Of a DNA stretch of 64,000 nt, positions 26,832-38,103 are shown one piece after another. Below the pieces are notes generated by a model. The model saw only the letters and a program-made list of their open reading frames with translations, did not search any database and was not told the origin of the DNA. The stretch's first letter is position 1. Each line of letters begins with the position of its first letter. The stretch covers positions 4,836,001-4,900,000 of the forward strand of contig NZ_BAABKV010000001.1 in the NCBI RefSeq assembly GCF_039544005.1. The letters run 5' to 3'. The stretch is from Kitasatospora paranensis. Lineage in GTDB: Bacteria; Actinomycetota; Actinomycetes; Streptomycetales; Streptomycetaceae. The translations under genes and the position numbers were made by a program.

Positions 26832-28172
26832 ATGCCCACCGCGCCCACCACGCCGGCCGAACCCGACACGTCCGGCCCGCTCGCCCGGATCCGCCGGACG
26901 CCCTTCTGGGCCCAGATCGTCGGCGGCCTCGCCCTCGGCCTGCTGCTCGGCGGCATCGCCCGCGCCGGCGACGTCTCGTGGCTCACCACCACCCTCGACA
27001 CCATCGGCAAGACCTTCGTCCAGCTGCTCAAGCTGGCCGTTCCGCCGCTGGTCTTCACCGCGATCGTGGTCAGCGTCGCCAACCTGCGCAACGTCACCAA
27101 TGCCGCCCGGCTCGCCGTCCGCACCCTGCTCTGGTTCCTGATCACCTCGCTGATCGCGGTCTCCATCGGCCTCGGCCTCGGCCTGCTCACCGACCCCGGC
27201 CAGGGCGCCGGCCTGTCCACGGAGGGCCTCAAGGCCCCCGAGGAGGCCGGCAGCTGGGTCGACTTCCTGACCGGGATCATCCCGACGAACATCGCCACCA
27301 CGTTCGTCGAGGTCAACGTCCTCCAGATCGTCTTCCTCGGCATCGTCACCGGCGCCGCCATCCTGAAGATCGGCGAGAAGGCCGAGCCGGTCCGCAAGCT
27401 CGGCGAGTCCGTCCTCGAACTCACCCAGACCGCCCTGTGGTGGGTCATCCGGCTCGCCCCGCTCGGCACCCTCGGCCTGATCGGCAAGTCCGTCGCCAAG
27501 TACGGCTGGGACCTCCTCGCCCCCTTCGCGACCCTGACCGCCGACGTGTACGTCGGCTGCGCCCTGGTGCTGTTCGGCGTCTACTCGCTGCTGCTGCGCT
27601 TCGCCGGCGGCCTCAACCCGCTCAACTTCTTCAAGGGCGCCTGGCCGGCCATCCAGCTCGCCTTCGTCTCCCGCTCCTCGGTCGGCACCCTGCCGGTCAC
27701 CCGCCGGGTCACCGAGCGCCTCGGCGTCCCGAGCGAGTACGCGTCGTTCGCCGTCCCGTTCGGCGCGACCACCAAGATGGACGGCTGCGCCGCGATCTAC
27801 CCGTCGCTCGCCGCGATCTTCGTCGCCCAGGTGTACGGCATCCACCTCGGCATCGGCGACTACCTGCTGATCGCCTTCGTCTCGGTGATCGGCTCCGCCG
27901 CCACCGCGGGCCTGACCGGCGCGATCGTCATGCTGACCCTCACCCTCTCCACCGTCGGCCTGCCGCTGGAGGGCGTGGGCCTGCTGCTCGCCATCGACCC
28001 GATCCTGGACATGGTCAGGACGGCGACGAACGTCGCCGGACAGGCGGTCGTCCCGATCCTGGTGGCGGCCCGTGAGAAGACCCTCGACCGCGACGCGTAC
28101 AACAACCCGACCGGCGACCTGCTCGCGGCCGAGGCCGTGAAGGTCGCGGAGCCGGTGGCCGTCGCCGCCTGA
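26832..28172 (+). CDS. dicarboxylate/amino acid:cation symporter (DAACS; cystine or C4-dicarboxylate uptake)
   Basis: A 446-residue inner-membrane symporter of the SLC1-like DAACS family. Helices begin with FWAQIVGGLALGLLLGG. The first hairpin region is SRSSVGTLPVT, the TM7 substrate motif reads TTKMDGCAAIYP (NMDGT-type), and the C-terminal part ends DPILDMVRTATNVAGQAV, which supplies the Asp/Asn substrate contacts of the family. The GCA-IYP variant resembles, from memory, the TcyP cystine-transporter branch more than GltP. This agrees with the Cys-rich leader upstream, but substrate is not proven. ATG at 26832 has GGAG about 11 nt upstream. Confidence 0.85.
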   Translation: MPTAPTTPAEPDTSGPLARIRRTPFWAQIVGGLALGLLLGGIARAGDVSWLTTTLDTIGKTFVQLLKLAVPPLVFTAIVVSVANLRNVTNAARLAVRTLLWFLITSLIAVSIGLGLGLLTDPGQGAGLSTEGLKAPEEAGSWVDFLTGIIPTNIATTFVEVNVLQIVFLGIVTGAAILKIGEKAEPVRKLGESVLELTQTALWWVIRLAPLGTLGLIGKSVAKYGWDLLAPFATLTADVYVGCALVLFGVYSLLLRFAGGLNPLNFFKGAWPAIQLAFVSRSSVGTLPVTRRVTERLGVPSEYASFAVPFGATTKMDGCAAIYPSLAAIFVAQVYGIHLGIGDYLLIAFVSVIGSAATAGLTGAIVMLTLTLSTVGLPLEGVGLLLAIDPILDMVRTATNVAGQAVVPILVAAREKTLDRDAYNNPTGDLLAAEAVKVAEPVAVAA

Positions 28173-28186
28173 CGCCCGCGCACGCT

Positions 28187-28220
28187 TCGAGCCCTTCCCT
28201 GTGACCGGGGAAGGGCTCGA
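28187..28220 (+). terminator. intrinsic terminator after symporter gene
   Basis: A perfect 13-bp stem (28187-28199 with 28208-28220) and 8-nt loop, 14 nt after the symporter stop, followed by a short pyrimidine stretch including TTT. Confidence 0.8.
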
Positions 28221-28379
28221 GCCGTTTCACTCCCGCACGCCGCCCACGGAAGGCGTCGCGTCGCAGCCCGGCAGCCTCGATGAAATTACCCTTCGTGTGC
28301 GATTGACTGCCCGTTGGCTGCACGATTGTGCGGCCGGTCCGGTGGCGCCTGCAGGCGACCCTGATGCGCGGGAGCGGCA

Positions 28380-28802
28380 GTGGAGAAGCGACTCAAGCCC
28401 TGGGGCAACAATCGCGGCGGGCAGCTCGGTGACGGCACCTGGACCGATTTCCGCACCACGGCGACCACTGTGCTGGGGCCGACCAGCGCGGAGGTGGTGA
28501 AGATCGCCGCTGGCGGGGCCGGACCGGCCACCGGGCACGGGCCGGCGCTGCTGACCGACCGCACCGTGCAGTCCTGGGGCGCCAACGGCTCCGGCCCGCT
28601 CGGCAACGGCACCACCACCGACAGCCCCACCCCGGTGACCACGCTCACCGCACTGACCGGCGCCGACAAGATCGCCGCCCGGTGGGCGGAGACTTCTCCC
28701 TGGCCAACTGACTTGCCGTCACGCCAGCCCGGAGTCCGCACCGAGAGAGACAGGCCCGTCGCGGCGACCACCGTGGCGGGCACCGTGCGACGGCTCGGGT
28801 GA
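28380..28802 (+). pseudogene. RCC1-repeat protein remnant
   Basis: Open frame of 140 codons containing two RCC1-like units, WGNNRGGQLGDGTWTDF and SWGANGSGPLGNGTTTDSPTP. Intact RCC1/alpha-tubulin-suppressor-like proteins carry about seven such blades and a signal peptide; here only about two survive. The C-terminal 45 residues lose all resemblance. There is no signal peptide and no clear ribosome binding site before the GTG at 28380. I read it as the decayed end of a secreted propeller protein. A short functional fragment cannot be excluded. Confidence 0.55.
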
Positions 28803-29375
28803 GGCCGGCTACTGAGACGTTGCCTGTGCGTGGTTCCGTGCTCCGGGTGGACAGCCACAGCGGTGGAAGGGTGGCTCACCGGTCCTGAAGCCCACGACGT
28901 GCCACTGCGTCGACCGGGCGTTTCGTTGCCTCGAAGTTGAGGGCCGAAGCGCCCAGTCGGCGTTCGTGTCGGCCGCGTCGCGGAAGTCCTGCCGGCCGGA
29001 CCCCACTCACGATCTCGGCGTCATCCCGGACGATTTCGGCTTTCGCTTGGGAACGGACGTCAGCGTGCTGGGCAAGGGCACGGCGGCGTCCCGTGGCATT
29101 CACCGGTGTCCAGTCCCCGGCAGGTCGCACAAGAATCAAGGCGCGTTCGGCGTGATGATGTCAGGCCGCTGTCTTTCCCGGGAACCAGCCACCCGGGTCC
29201 GGTAGGCGCCCTGTCCGGATGCTGCCTGTCCGGATGCTGCCCGCTCCGGGCTCTTACACAGGGCTTCGCGGCTGAGCAGGATGGTGATCACCGGTCGCCA
29301 GCAAGGCCAGGCGGACAGCAGCTCCGCCGGCCCGATCCGGTCCTCATCCGCTCGACCCGATTCGGGGGCATCGCC
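28803..29375. other. gene-poor region, 573 nt, with a 15-bp tandem duplication
   Basis: No supported gene on either strand; codon-position GC bias is weaker than in the neighbours. CTGTCCGGATGCTGC occurs twice in perfect tandem at 29211-29225 and 29226-29240. With the RCC1 remnant to the left, this looks like decayed accessory DNA. Confidence 0.4.
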
Positions 29376-29546
29376 ATGTCCAGCACCACCCGCCGTCTCA
29401 CCATCACGATTGCTTCGCTCCTGCTCTCCGGTGCCGCGGTGGTACCGACCTCAGCGGCTGTTGCCGAAGCGACGTCGGCAGGTCTGAGCGGTGTGGCACC
29501 GGTGGCTGCGACCTCCCCGGCTGCCAACGGCATCGGCTGGGACTGA
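29376..29546 (+). CDS. small secreted peptide (56 aa)
   Basis: Starts MSSTTRRLTITIASLLLSGA, a typical Sec signal peptide: basic Arg pair, hydrophobic core, then Ala-rich cleavage region near PTSAAVAEA (residues about 25-33). The predicted mature part is only about 25 residues and ends NGIGWD. GGGGG about 8 nt upstream may serve as the ribosome binding site. It precedes the Rpf-like gene by 192 nt on the same strand. No family was recognised; it could be a signalling or envelope peptide. Confidence 0.5.
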   Translation: MSSTTRRLTITIASLLLSGAAVVPTSAAVAEATSAGLSGVAPVAATSPAANGIGWD

Positions 29547-29687
29547 CCCGCACGTTTCTCGTCCACTCGATGCTCCTCGGGGTGCTCGCGGGGGAGAAGA
29601 GGACGCCCGGGACGCACGGCCGAGGCCGCCCGCCGTGAGGACGCGTTGTGGGCGCGCGGGGCCCACCACCATGCACTTGAGTTCTGA

Positions 29688-30980
<1,293 letters not shown>

Positions 30981-31053
30981 CGCAGCCTGCAGGTCGAGTG
31001 CTGCCGTCCGCCGTGTCGCCCGACCAGAGCCGGTCGGGTGACACGGCGCGCCG

Positions 31054-31764
31054 TCAGGAGACGGCCGGCGCTGTGACCGGGAGTTCACCGGATCGCGGCA
31101 TCGGTCGCGGGCGGCCCCGTGGCCTGGCCTGATGCCGACGGCATCCTCGCCCTGTGACTCCTCGCGTCCGCTTCCGAGACCGACCGGATCGCCGGTCCCA
31201 CCGGCTGGGAAGTACCCGGGCGTCCCGACCCCTCGCCGCGTTCCACCGGTTCTCGTACAGTGCGCAGATGGGTGCCCGGCCGAGGGCGAAGAAGCCCAGT
31301 GTGCCGCCGATCGCGGCGGCCGAGGCGTCGTCGTCGAGGCCCAGCTTCTCGACGCCGAGGGCGTGCACGGTGAAGACGTAGCGATGCGGGCCATGGCCCG
31401 GCGGCGGGGCGGCGCCGCCGAAGTCCTTGGTCCCGTAGTCGTTGCGGCCATGGATCGCGCCGGGCGGCAGGCCCGGGAGGCTGCCGCTGCCTGCGCCTGC
31501 GGGAAGCTCGGTGACGCCGGCCGGGAGGTCGAGGAGCGCCCAGTGCCACCAGCCGCTGCCGGTGGGCGCGTCCGGGTCGAAACAGATCACCGCGAAGCTC
31601 CTGGTGTCGGGCGGGAAGCCCGACCAGCTCAGCTGCGGGGAGACGTTGCCGCCTTCGAGGACCTGGAGTGGGGAGAGCACGGCGCCATCGGTCATGGTTT
31701 CGCTGGTGGCGGCGAAGGAGGGGACGGCGCGCTGGAAGTCGTGCGGCATGGGTGGCCTGTTCAT
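31054..31764 (-). CDS. YbhB/YbcL family Raf kinase inhibitor-like protein (PEBP), C-terminally extended
   Basis: Phosphatidylethanolamine-binding-protein fold, cytosolic. Conserved segments: GGNVSPQLSWSGFP, FAVICFDPDAPTGSGWWHWA (anion pocket D-P-D-A-P) and GPHRYVFTVHAL. Usual family proteins end shortly after the ALGRA/TYE-type strand. Here the frame runs about 50 residues past ALYENR with Arg-rich, low-complexity sequence, so a lost stop or a base error near 31250 is likely. ATG 31764 was taken; ATG 31749 (MPHDFQ) is an alternative. It stands alone. Confidence 0.8.
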   Translation of the reverse strand: MNRPPMPHDFQRAVPSFAATSETMTDGAVLSPLQVLEGGNVSPQLSWSGFPPDTRSFAVICFDPDAPTGSGWWHWALLDLPAGVTELPAGAGSGSLPGLPPGAIHGRNDYGTKDFGGAAPPPGHGPHRYVFTVHALGVEKLGLDDDASAAAIGGTLGFFALGRAPICALYENRWNAARGRDARVLPSRWDRRSGRSRKRTRGVTGRGCRRHQARPRGRPRPMPRSGELPVTAPAVS

Positions 31765-32253
31765 GGCGGGTCGGTCTCCCCGGTTGTGGCCGATACCGGG
31801 CGGACACTGGTTCAGTCGATGACGGACACGCCCGCATCGTTGAATACCCTGCTTACGCAAGGCTGTTCGATAAAGTGGAAACCGGAAAATGCGCCAGGGC
31901 TTCGGTCGCGGCCCGACCCGCCGGAACGCTCGGCGAGCCCTCCCCGTCGGTGTCGACGGGGAGGGCTCGCCGAGCGTTCCGGCTTCGGCTCCGACGGAAT
32001 CCGAACGCCGCCGATCACTCGAACGGGTGAGGAACGCAAGGGCGAGTTACTGGCTCCTTATCGTCGAACCCCGCGACTGGGCGGGGGCTTCCGGCCGGAC
32101 GTACCCATCGCGGCGGCACGGCAGGCAGGAAGCGTGCACGGAGGAGGAGCCGATCCGATGGACTGTTCACATGCCGGCCTGCACCCGGCCCGATGTGCGC
32201 CGCCCCGCCTGTGGGGGCGAATCCGGGCCCGTCACCACCGTTAGCCTGAAAGG
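31765..32253. other. divergent intergenic region, 489 nt, holding a 30-bp perfect hairpin
   Basis: Lies between the 5' ends of the YbhB and SUKH-like genes. It contains an AT-richer promoter-like stretch at 31835-31895 and the long hairpin at 31920-31983. No gene was supported; short frames through the hairpin are mirror images of one another. Confidence 0.45.
31920..31983. repeat. 30-bp perfect inverted repeat with GTGT loop
   Basis: Arms 31920-31949 and 31954-31983 are exactly complementary, with a 4-nt loop. It contains GAGCCCTCCCCGTC and its complement, so it looks like a strong terminator. However, both flanking genes point away from it, so no gene end is served. Confidence 0.85.
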
Positions 32254-33378
32254 GTGACACTCCAGCCGCCGCGCCCGCTGACCACCGAGGGCGCCCGCGC
32301 GCTCCACGCGATGACAGGTGCTGAGACCGCACCAGGGTTGACGGAGTGTGAACTCGATGGCGTGGAGGAGCGGTACGGCTTCCGATTCGCCGCCGACCAC
32401 CGGGTCTTCCTCGCCGCAGGGCTTCCGTTGGGCGGTGGCTGGCCAGACTGGCGGGGCGGCGATCCGGCACGGCTGCGCGGCATGCTCGACTGGCCGGTCG
32501 AGGGCACCCTCTTCGACGTCGAGCACAACAGCTTCTGGCATCCCCGCTGGGGCGTCCGTCCGGAGGCGACCGCCGAGAGGCTGGACGTCGCGCGGGTCCG
32601 GCTCGCCGACGTCCCACAACTGGTCCCCGTCTACGGCCACCGCTACCTGCCCGGCACGCCGGGGCAGTTCGGGCATCCGGTGCTGTCGGTCCACCAGACC
32701 GACATCATCTACTACGGTGCCGACCTCGCCGACTACGTCCGGCACGAGTTCACCGGCCTGCCCGCACAGCTCGGCTCCGCACGCTCCACTGTGGACTTCT
32801 GGTCCTACGTGCTCGGTGAGAACAACGGGGCGGACCCCACGTTCACCTGCACCACCCCGCACGACCAGTACGCCACCGATGCCGGGGAGGCCCTCGCCCA
32901 CCTGCGGATGCTCGCGCTGGAGCGACGGCTGGGCCGCCAGGTCGACGACGCCACCCTGATCGCCACGGCGCTGACGGCCCTCGTCCTCGACGTCGACACG
33001 CCCGCGCTGCGCCTGCTGGCCGGGCTCTCCGGGGCGGAGGAGGCACGGGCCGCCGACCTGTTCGGGCAGGTGCTGGACGAGCTCGGCCCGGCGGGCGACC
33101 TCCCCGCCGACGAGGCGGGGATCCGTTGGGAGCTGGCCCGCTGGTGGCTGGAGCTCGTCGCCGGCGGCACCGTACGCCCGGCGCTCGGCGCCGATCTCAT
33201 CGCCCAGGAGGCCTGGGCGGCACTCGGGCACCCGCAGCCTCTGTTGCGGATCTCCGCCGAGGGGGTCCGTCACGAGGAGTGGACGCCGGAGGCCGGTGGA
33301 ACGCGCGAGGCCATCGCCGCCGCGATCGTCGCGGAGGCCCGGCGGCTCCTTGCGGGCCCCTGGCCGCCCACCTCGTGA
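32254..33378 (+). CDS. SUKH (SMI1/KNR4)-like domain protein
   Basis: A 374-residue soluble protein. The N-terminal third resembles the SUKH fold: LTECELDGVEERYGFRFAAD with FLAAGLPLGGGWPDWRGG, then WPVEGTLFDVEHNSFWHPRWG. The middle has LVPVYGHRYLPG and DIIYYGADLADYVRHEF. SUKH proteins include many toxin-immunity proteins, but no polymorphic toxin gene is adjacent. The C-terminal 150 residues are helical and unassigned. The start at 32254 (GTG) follows AAAGG. Confidence 0.65.
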   Translation: MTLQPPRPLTTEGARALHAMTGAETAPGLTECELDGVEERYGFRFAADHRVFLAAGLPLGGGWPDWRGGDPARLRGMLDWPVEGTLFDVEHNSFWHPRWGVRPEATAERLDVARVRLADVPQLVPVYGHRYLPGTPGQFGHPVLSVHQTDIIYYGADLADYVRHEFTGLPAQLGSARSTVDFWSYVLGENNGADPTFTCTTPHDQYATDAGEALAHLRMLALERRLGRQVDDATLIATALTALVLDVDTPALRLLAGLSGAEEARAADLFGQVLDELGPAGDLPADEAGIRWELARWWLELVAGGTVRPALGADLIAQEAWAALGHPQPLLRISAEGVRHEEWTPEAGGTREAIAAAIVAEARRLLAGPWPPTS

Positions 33379-33508
33379 GGCACGGCCCGGTACCCTCCGG
33401 CCCGGGTGAGCCCCGGCCGGGCCTACACCTGCCGACCGACCCTGCTCGACCTGCGCGCCTGCTCGGCCCACGCCCCCGTCCGACCTGCCGACCCTGCTCG
33501 ACCGTTGC

Positions 33509-34591
33509 TCAGCCCGGCGGCTGCTCCCGGTCCGGCCGTCCTCGGTCCAACTGCTCCGGGCCCTGCGGCTCCTCCGCCTGCCGTCCCCAGCGCTGGGCCA
33601 GGACGGTGCAGACCATCAGCTGGATCTGGTGGAAGAGCATCAGCGGCAGCACGGTGATGCCGACCAGGGGCGCCGGGAACAGGATCGTTGCCAGCGGGAG
33701 GCCGTTGGCGAGCGACTTCTTGGATCCGCAGAGCCGGATGGTGACCCGATCGGCCCGGTCGAACCCCAGCCGCCGGGAGGCCGCGCCGCTGAACGCGAGA
33801 ACGACGGCCAGCAGCACGGCGCAGATCACCACCAGCCAGATCAACTGGCCGGCCGTCACCCTGCTCCAGACGCCGTCGACCACGCCCTCGCCGAAGGCGG
33901 CGTAGACGATCAGCAGGATCGAGCCGCGGTCGACCACCCGGGTCACCGTGCGGTGCCGGACGATCCAGGGGCCCATCCACGGCCGGAGCAGCTGGCCGGC
34001 GGCGAACGGGACCAGGAGCTGGAGCACCACGTCCAGCACCTGGCCGCCGCTGACGTGCACGGCCGAGCTCCCGGTCAGCAGCCAGGCGGCCAGCAGCGGG
34101 GTGAGCACGATGCCGAGCAGGCTGGAGAAGGTGGCGGCGCAGATCGCCGCCGCCACGTTGCCGCGGGCCATCGAGGTGAACGCGATCGACGACTGGACGG
34201 TCGACGGCAGCAGCGTGAGGAACAGCACGCCCCCGGCGAGTTGGGGCGACAGTACGGCGGGTGGCAGCAGCCCTGCCGCCTCGCCCAGCAGCGGGAACAG
34301 GACGAAGGTGCATCCGATGATCAGGAGGTGCAGTCGCCAGTTCCGGGCGCCGGCCAGGGCCTCGGCGGGCGAGAGGCGTGCGCCGTAGAGGAAGAAGAGC
34401 AGTCCGACGGCGATCTTCACGGCGGCTGCGACCGCGTCGGCGGCGGCTCCGCGGGCGGGCAGCACGGTGGCCAGGCCGACCGTGGCCAGCAGGAGCAGGA
34501 GGTAGCCGTCGATGCCGATCCGGTGCAGGGCACGGTCGAGGGTGCGGGCTGCACGGCGGATCCGGGGCGGACGGGGCATACCGTCGATCAT
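33509..34591 (-). CDS. bile acid:sodium symporter-like (SBF-like) transporter
   Basis: A 360-residue membrane protein with about ten helices. It matches the SBF-like family through FFLYGARLSPAEALAG, LLPSTVQSSIAFTSMARGN and the crossover region GSKKSLANGLPLATILF. Members are putative sodium-coupled organic anion or pantothenate-type transporters, and the substrate is unknown here. The last 25 residues are charged and hydrophilic. ATG 34591 and ATG 34579 are both possible. The cold-shock gene lies upstream on the same strand but a hairpin separates them. Confidence 0.82.
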   Translation of the reverse strand: MIDGMPRPPRIRRAARTLDRALHRIGIDGYLLLLLATVGLATVLPARGAAADAVAAAVKIAVGLLFFLYGARLSPAEALAGARNWRLHLLIIGCTFVLFPLLGEAAGLLPPAVLSPQLAGGVLFLTLLPSTVQSSIAFTSMARGNVAAAICAATFSSLLGIVLTPLLAAWLLTGSSAVHVSGGQVLDVVLQLLVPFAAGQLLRPWMGPWIVRHRTVTRVVDRGSILLIVYAAFGEGVVDGVWSRVTAGQLIWLVVICAVLLAVVLAFSGAASRRLGFDRADRVTIRLCGSKKSLANGLPLATILFPAPLVGITVLPLMLFHQIQLMVCTVLAQRWGRQAEEPQGPEQLDRGRPDREQPPG

Positions 34592-34622
34592 GCGACGCGC
34601 ACCGTGGTCCTGCTGACAGGCA

Positions 34623-34650
34623 GGGGCCCACCACAGCCGTGGCGGGCCCC
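34623..34650 (-). terminator. hairpin between cold-shock and SBF-like genes
   Basis: A 12-bp stem (34623-34634 with 34639-34650) with one mismatch and a 4-nt loop, 89 nt beyond the cold-shock stop. Probable terminator of the cold-shock transcript. Confidence 0.6.
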
Positions 34651-34738
34651 CTTGGTACTGCGCGTCGTGCTCTGGTGGCGGCCCGGTGCGCCGCCGGCGG
34701 ACCCGAAGGTCCCGAGCGATCAGATCATCAGAGGATGG

Positions 34739-34942
34739 TCAGACAGCGGTGACGTTCTCCGCCTGCGGGCCCTTCGGGCCCTGGGTGACGTCGAAGGTGA
34801 CCGCCTGGTTCTCCTCCAGCGAGCGGAAACCGTTCGCGTTGATGGCGGAGTAGTGGACGAAGACGTCGGGGCCGCCGCCCTCCTGGGCGATGAAGCCGAA
34901 GCCCTTCTCAGCGTTGAACCACTTGACGGTTCCCTGAGCCAT
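34739..34942 (-). CDS. CspA-family cold-shock protein
   Basis: A 67-residue single-domain OB-fold nucleic-acid chaperone. RNP1 is KGFGFIAQ and RNP2 is VFVHYSAI, preceded by [10 protein letters not shown]. Length and motifs are fully typical, and the strong ribosome binding site AAGGAG sits 6 nt before the ATG. A long AT-richer leader upstream is usual for cold-shock genes. Confidence 0.96.
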   Translation of the reverse strand: MAQGTVKWFNAEKGFGFIAQEGGGPDVFVHYSAINANGFRSLEENQAVTFDVTQGPKGPQAENVTAV

Positions 34943-36168
<1,226 letters not shown>

Positions 36169-36364
36169 CCCTTCCGTCCCCGACCTCGACCTCGGCCTCG
36201 TCCCGCTCCCGTCCCCGACCGTCGCCCCGCCTCGTCCCTTTCCCGCCCGGGCCGACAGGGGGGTCGGGAAACAGGGCCGACGCTGCCCGCGGGGCCGGGC
36301 CCGGCGCGGTACTGTCCGGCGGGAGACCGGGTACCGGAGGCGCGGCACCGCGAACGGGGGCGCA

Positions 36365-38080
36365 ATGGAAGCACTGGGTGGTTCGGATCCACGGCAGGTC
36401 GGCGCGTACCGGCTGCTCGGCCGGCTCGGCGCGGGCGGCATGGGCCGGGTCTACCTCGGCCGCACCGCGGGCGGCCGCACGGTGGCCGTGAAGGTGGTGC
36501 GCGGCGAGCTCGCGGACGACGCCGAGTTCCGAGCCCGGTTCCGTCAGGAGGTGGCCGCCGCACGGCTGGTCGGCGGGCGCTGGACGGCACCGGTGCTGGA
36601 CGCCGACACCGAGGCCGACCCGCCCTGGGTGGCGTCCGGCTACGTGGCCGGCCCCTCGCTCGACGCCGCCGTCCGACGGCACGGCCCGCTGCCCGTGGCG
36701 TCCGTGCACGCCCTCGGTGCGGCACTCGCCGAGGCGCTCGGTCAGGTGCACGGTCTCGGCCTGATCCACCGGGACGTCAAGCCCTCCAACGTGCTGCTGG
36801 CCCTGGACGGGCCGCGCCTGATCGACTTCGGCATCGCCCGCGCCCTGGACGCCGCGACCGCGCTCACCCGTTCCGGCTACGTGGTCGGCTCGCCCGGCTA
36901 CCTCTCGCCCGAGCAGGCGGCGGGCGAGACGGCCGGGCCGTTCGGCGACGTCTTCTCGCTCGGCGCGGTGCTCGCCTTCGCGGCGAGCGGCGTCCCGCCG
37001 TTCGGGGAGGGCGTCAGCGCGGCCGTCCTGCTGTACCGGGTGCTGCACGAGGAGCCGGACCTCCGCGGGCTCACGGGCCCGCTGCACGACGCCGTCCGGG
37101 CCTGCCTGGCCAAGTCGGCCGCCGACCGTCCCTCCCCGGACGGCCTGCGCGCCCTGCTCGCCCCGGACGCCGCCCCGCTCGCCGACGGTGGCTGGCTGCC
37201 GCCCGCGGTCTCCGCCGCGGTCGCCCGCAGCGCGGTCGACCTGCTGGACCTGGAGGCCCACGACCCCGGCCCCACGGCGGTACCGGTCCCCGGTCCCGTC
37301 CCCGCCGCGGACGCTCCCGCCGTCCGGCTTCCCGGCGCGGGCCCGGACCGCTCGCCGACCGAGGTGGACCGTCCCGCCGACCGCGTCCCCCCTCACCCTC
37401 CCGGCCCCGCCCCCAGTCCCGGCCCGGATCCGGGCACACCGGCCGGGACCGGCCCGGTGCCGCCCGCCCGGCGGCGCGGCCGGCGCCTGCTCGTCCCGCT
37501 GCTCGCCGTGGCCCTGCTGGCGGCGGGTGTCCTCGTCTGGGAGGCCCCGTGGGGCGGCACACCCGACGGGCGCAGCCAGGACGGCACCCGCGCCTCCGGC
37601 ACGTCGGGCATGCCGTCCGCGCAGCAGCCCGGCTCGGCCACCGGTGCCCGGCCGTCCTCCCCGGCGTCCCCGGCCGCATCCGCCTCCGCTTCCGCTTCCG
37701 CCTCCGCGTCCGGCACCGCCGGCGGCAGCCTCCCGGTCGGCTACCTCGGCACCTGGAGGGGCACCATCACCACGAAGATCGCCCCGCTGCCGAGCACCTT
37801 CCAGGTCGAGTTCACCGCCGGCCGGGTGGGCCAGGTGGTCGGACGGACGGCCAACGCCTCGGCCTTCGACGACACGGTCTGCCGCGGCGAGCTGACCCTG
37901 ATCACGGTCGGTCCGGACCGGATCGAGCTGCAGGAGCGGCCGGTGGGCAGCGATCCGGCCTGCACCGGCGTGCCGGAGAAGCAGACCTACACACCCAACG
38001 GCGCCGGTGTGCTGCACCTGCGGGTCACCGAGGCGCCGCTGGGCTCGGACCCGTCCGGCGACCTGCTGAAGCAGGGGTGA
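36365..38080 (+). CDS. transmembrane Ser/Thr protein kinase (Hanks-type, PASTA-less)
   Basis: A 571-residue receptor-like kinase. The kinase domain spans about 12-270: Gly loop GRLGAGGMGRVYLG, VAVKVV Lys, catalytic IHRDVKPSNVLL, LIDFGIAR and SPGYLSPEQ. A Pro/Ala linker leads to one membrane helix (LLVPLLAVALLAAGVLVW, about 374-391). An Ala/Ser tract follows, then an extracellular domain of about 110 residues (GYLGTWRGTITTKIAP) with two Cys (DTVCRGEL, DPACTGVP). This sensor domain type recurs in streptomycete kinases; its ligand is unknown. It sits between mqnA and mqnC. ATG at 36365. Confidence 0.9.
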   Translation: MEALGGSDPRQVGAYRLLGRLGAGGMGRVYLGRTAGGRTVAVKVVRGELADDAEFRARFRQEVAAARLVGGRWTAPVLDADTEADPPWVASGYVAGPSLDAAVRRHGPLPVASVHALGAALAEALGQVHGLGLIHRDVKPSNVLLALDGPRLIDFGIARALDAATALTRSGYVVGSPGYLSPEQAAGETAGPFGDVFSLGAVLAFAASGVPPFGEGVSAAVLLYRVLHEEPDLRGLTGPLHDAVRACLAKSAADRPSPDGLRALLAPDAAPLADGGWLPPAVSAAVARSAVDLLDLEAHDPGPTAVPVPGPVPAADAPAVRLPGAGPDRSPTEVDRPADRVPPHPPGPAPSPGPDPGTPAGTGPVPPARRRGRRLLVPLLAVALLAAGVLVWEAPWGGTPDGRSQDGTRASGTSGMPSAQQPGSATGARPSSPASPAASASASASASASGTAGGSLPVGYLGTWRGTITTKIAPLPSTFQVEFTAGRVGQVVGRTANASAFDDTVCRGELTLITVGPDRIELQERPVGSDPACTGVPEKQTYTPNGAGVLHLRVTEAPLGSDPSGDLLKQG

Positions 38081-38103
38081 TCGGTCGGGGAAAAGCCCTG
38101 GCG

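Noticed and set aside
28809-29139. Short minus-strand frames after the RCC1 remnant
   Set aside because: Composition is poor for coding, there is no ribosome binding site, and two overlapping frames are equally open.
37675-37720. Run of Ala/Ser codons in the kinase as a possible repeat expansion or CRISPR-like array
   Set aside because: It is a low-complexity linker after the membrane helix, common in streptomycete receptor kinases. No spacers or direct repeats of CRISPR type occur anywhere in the window.
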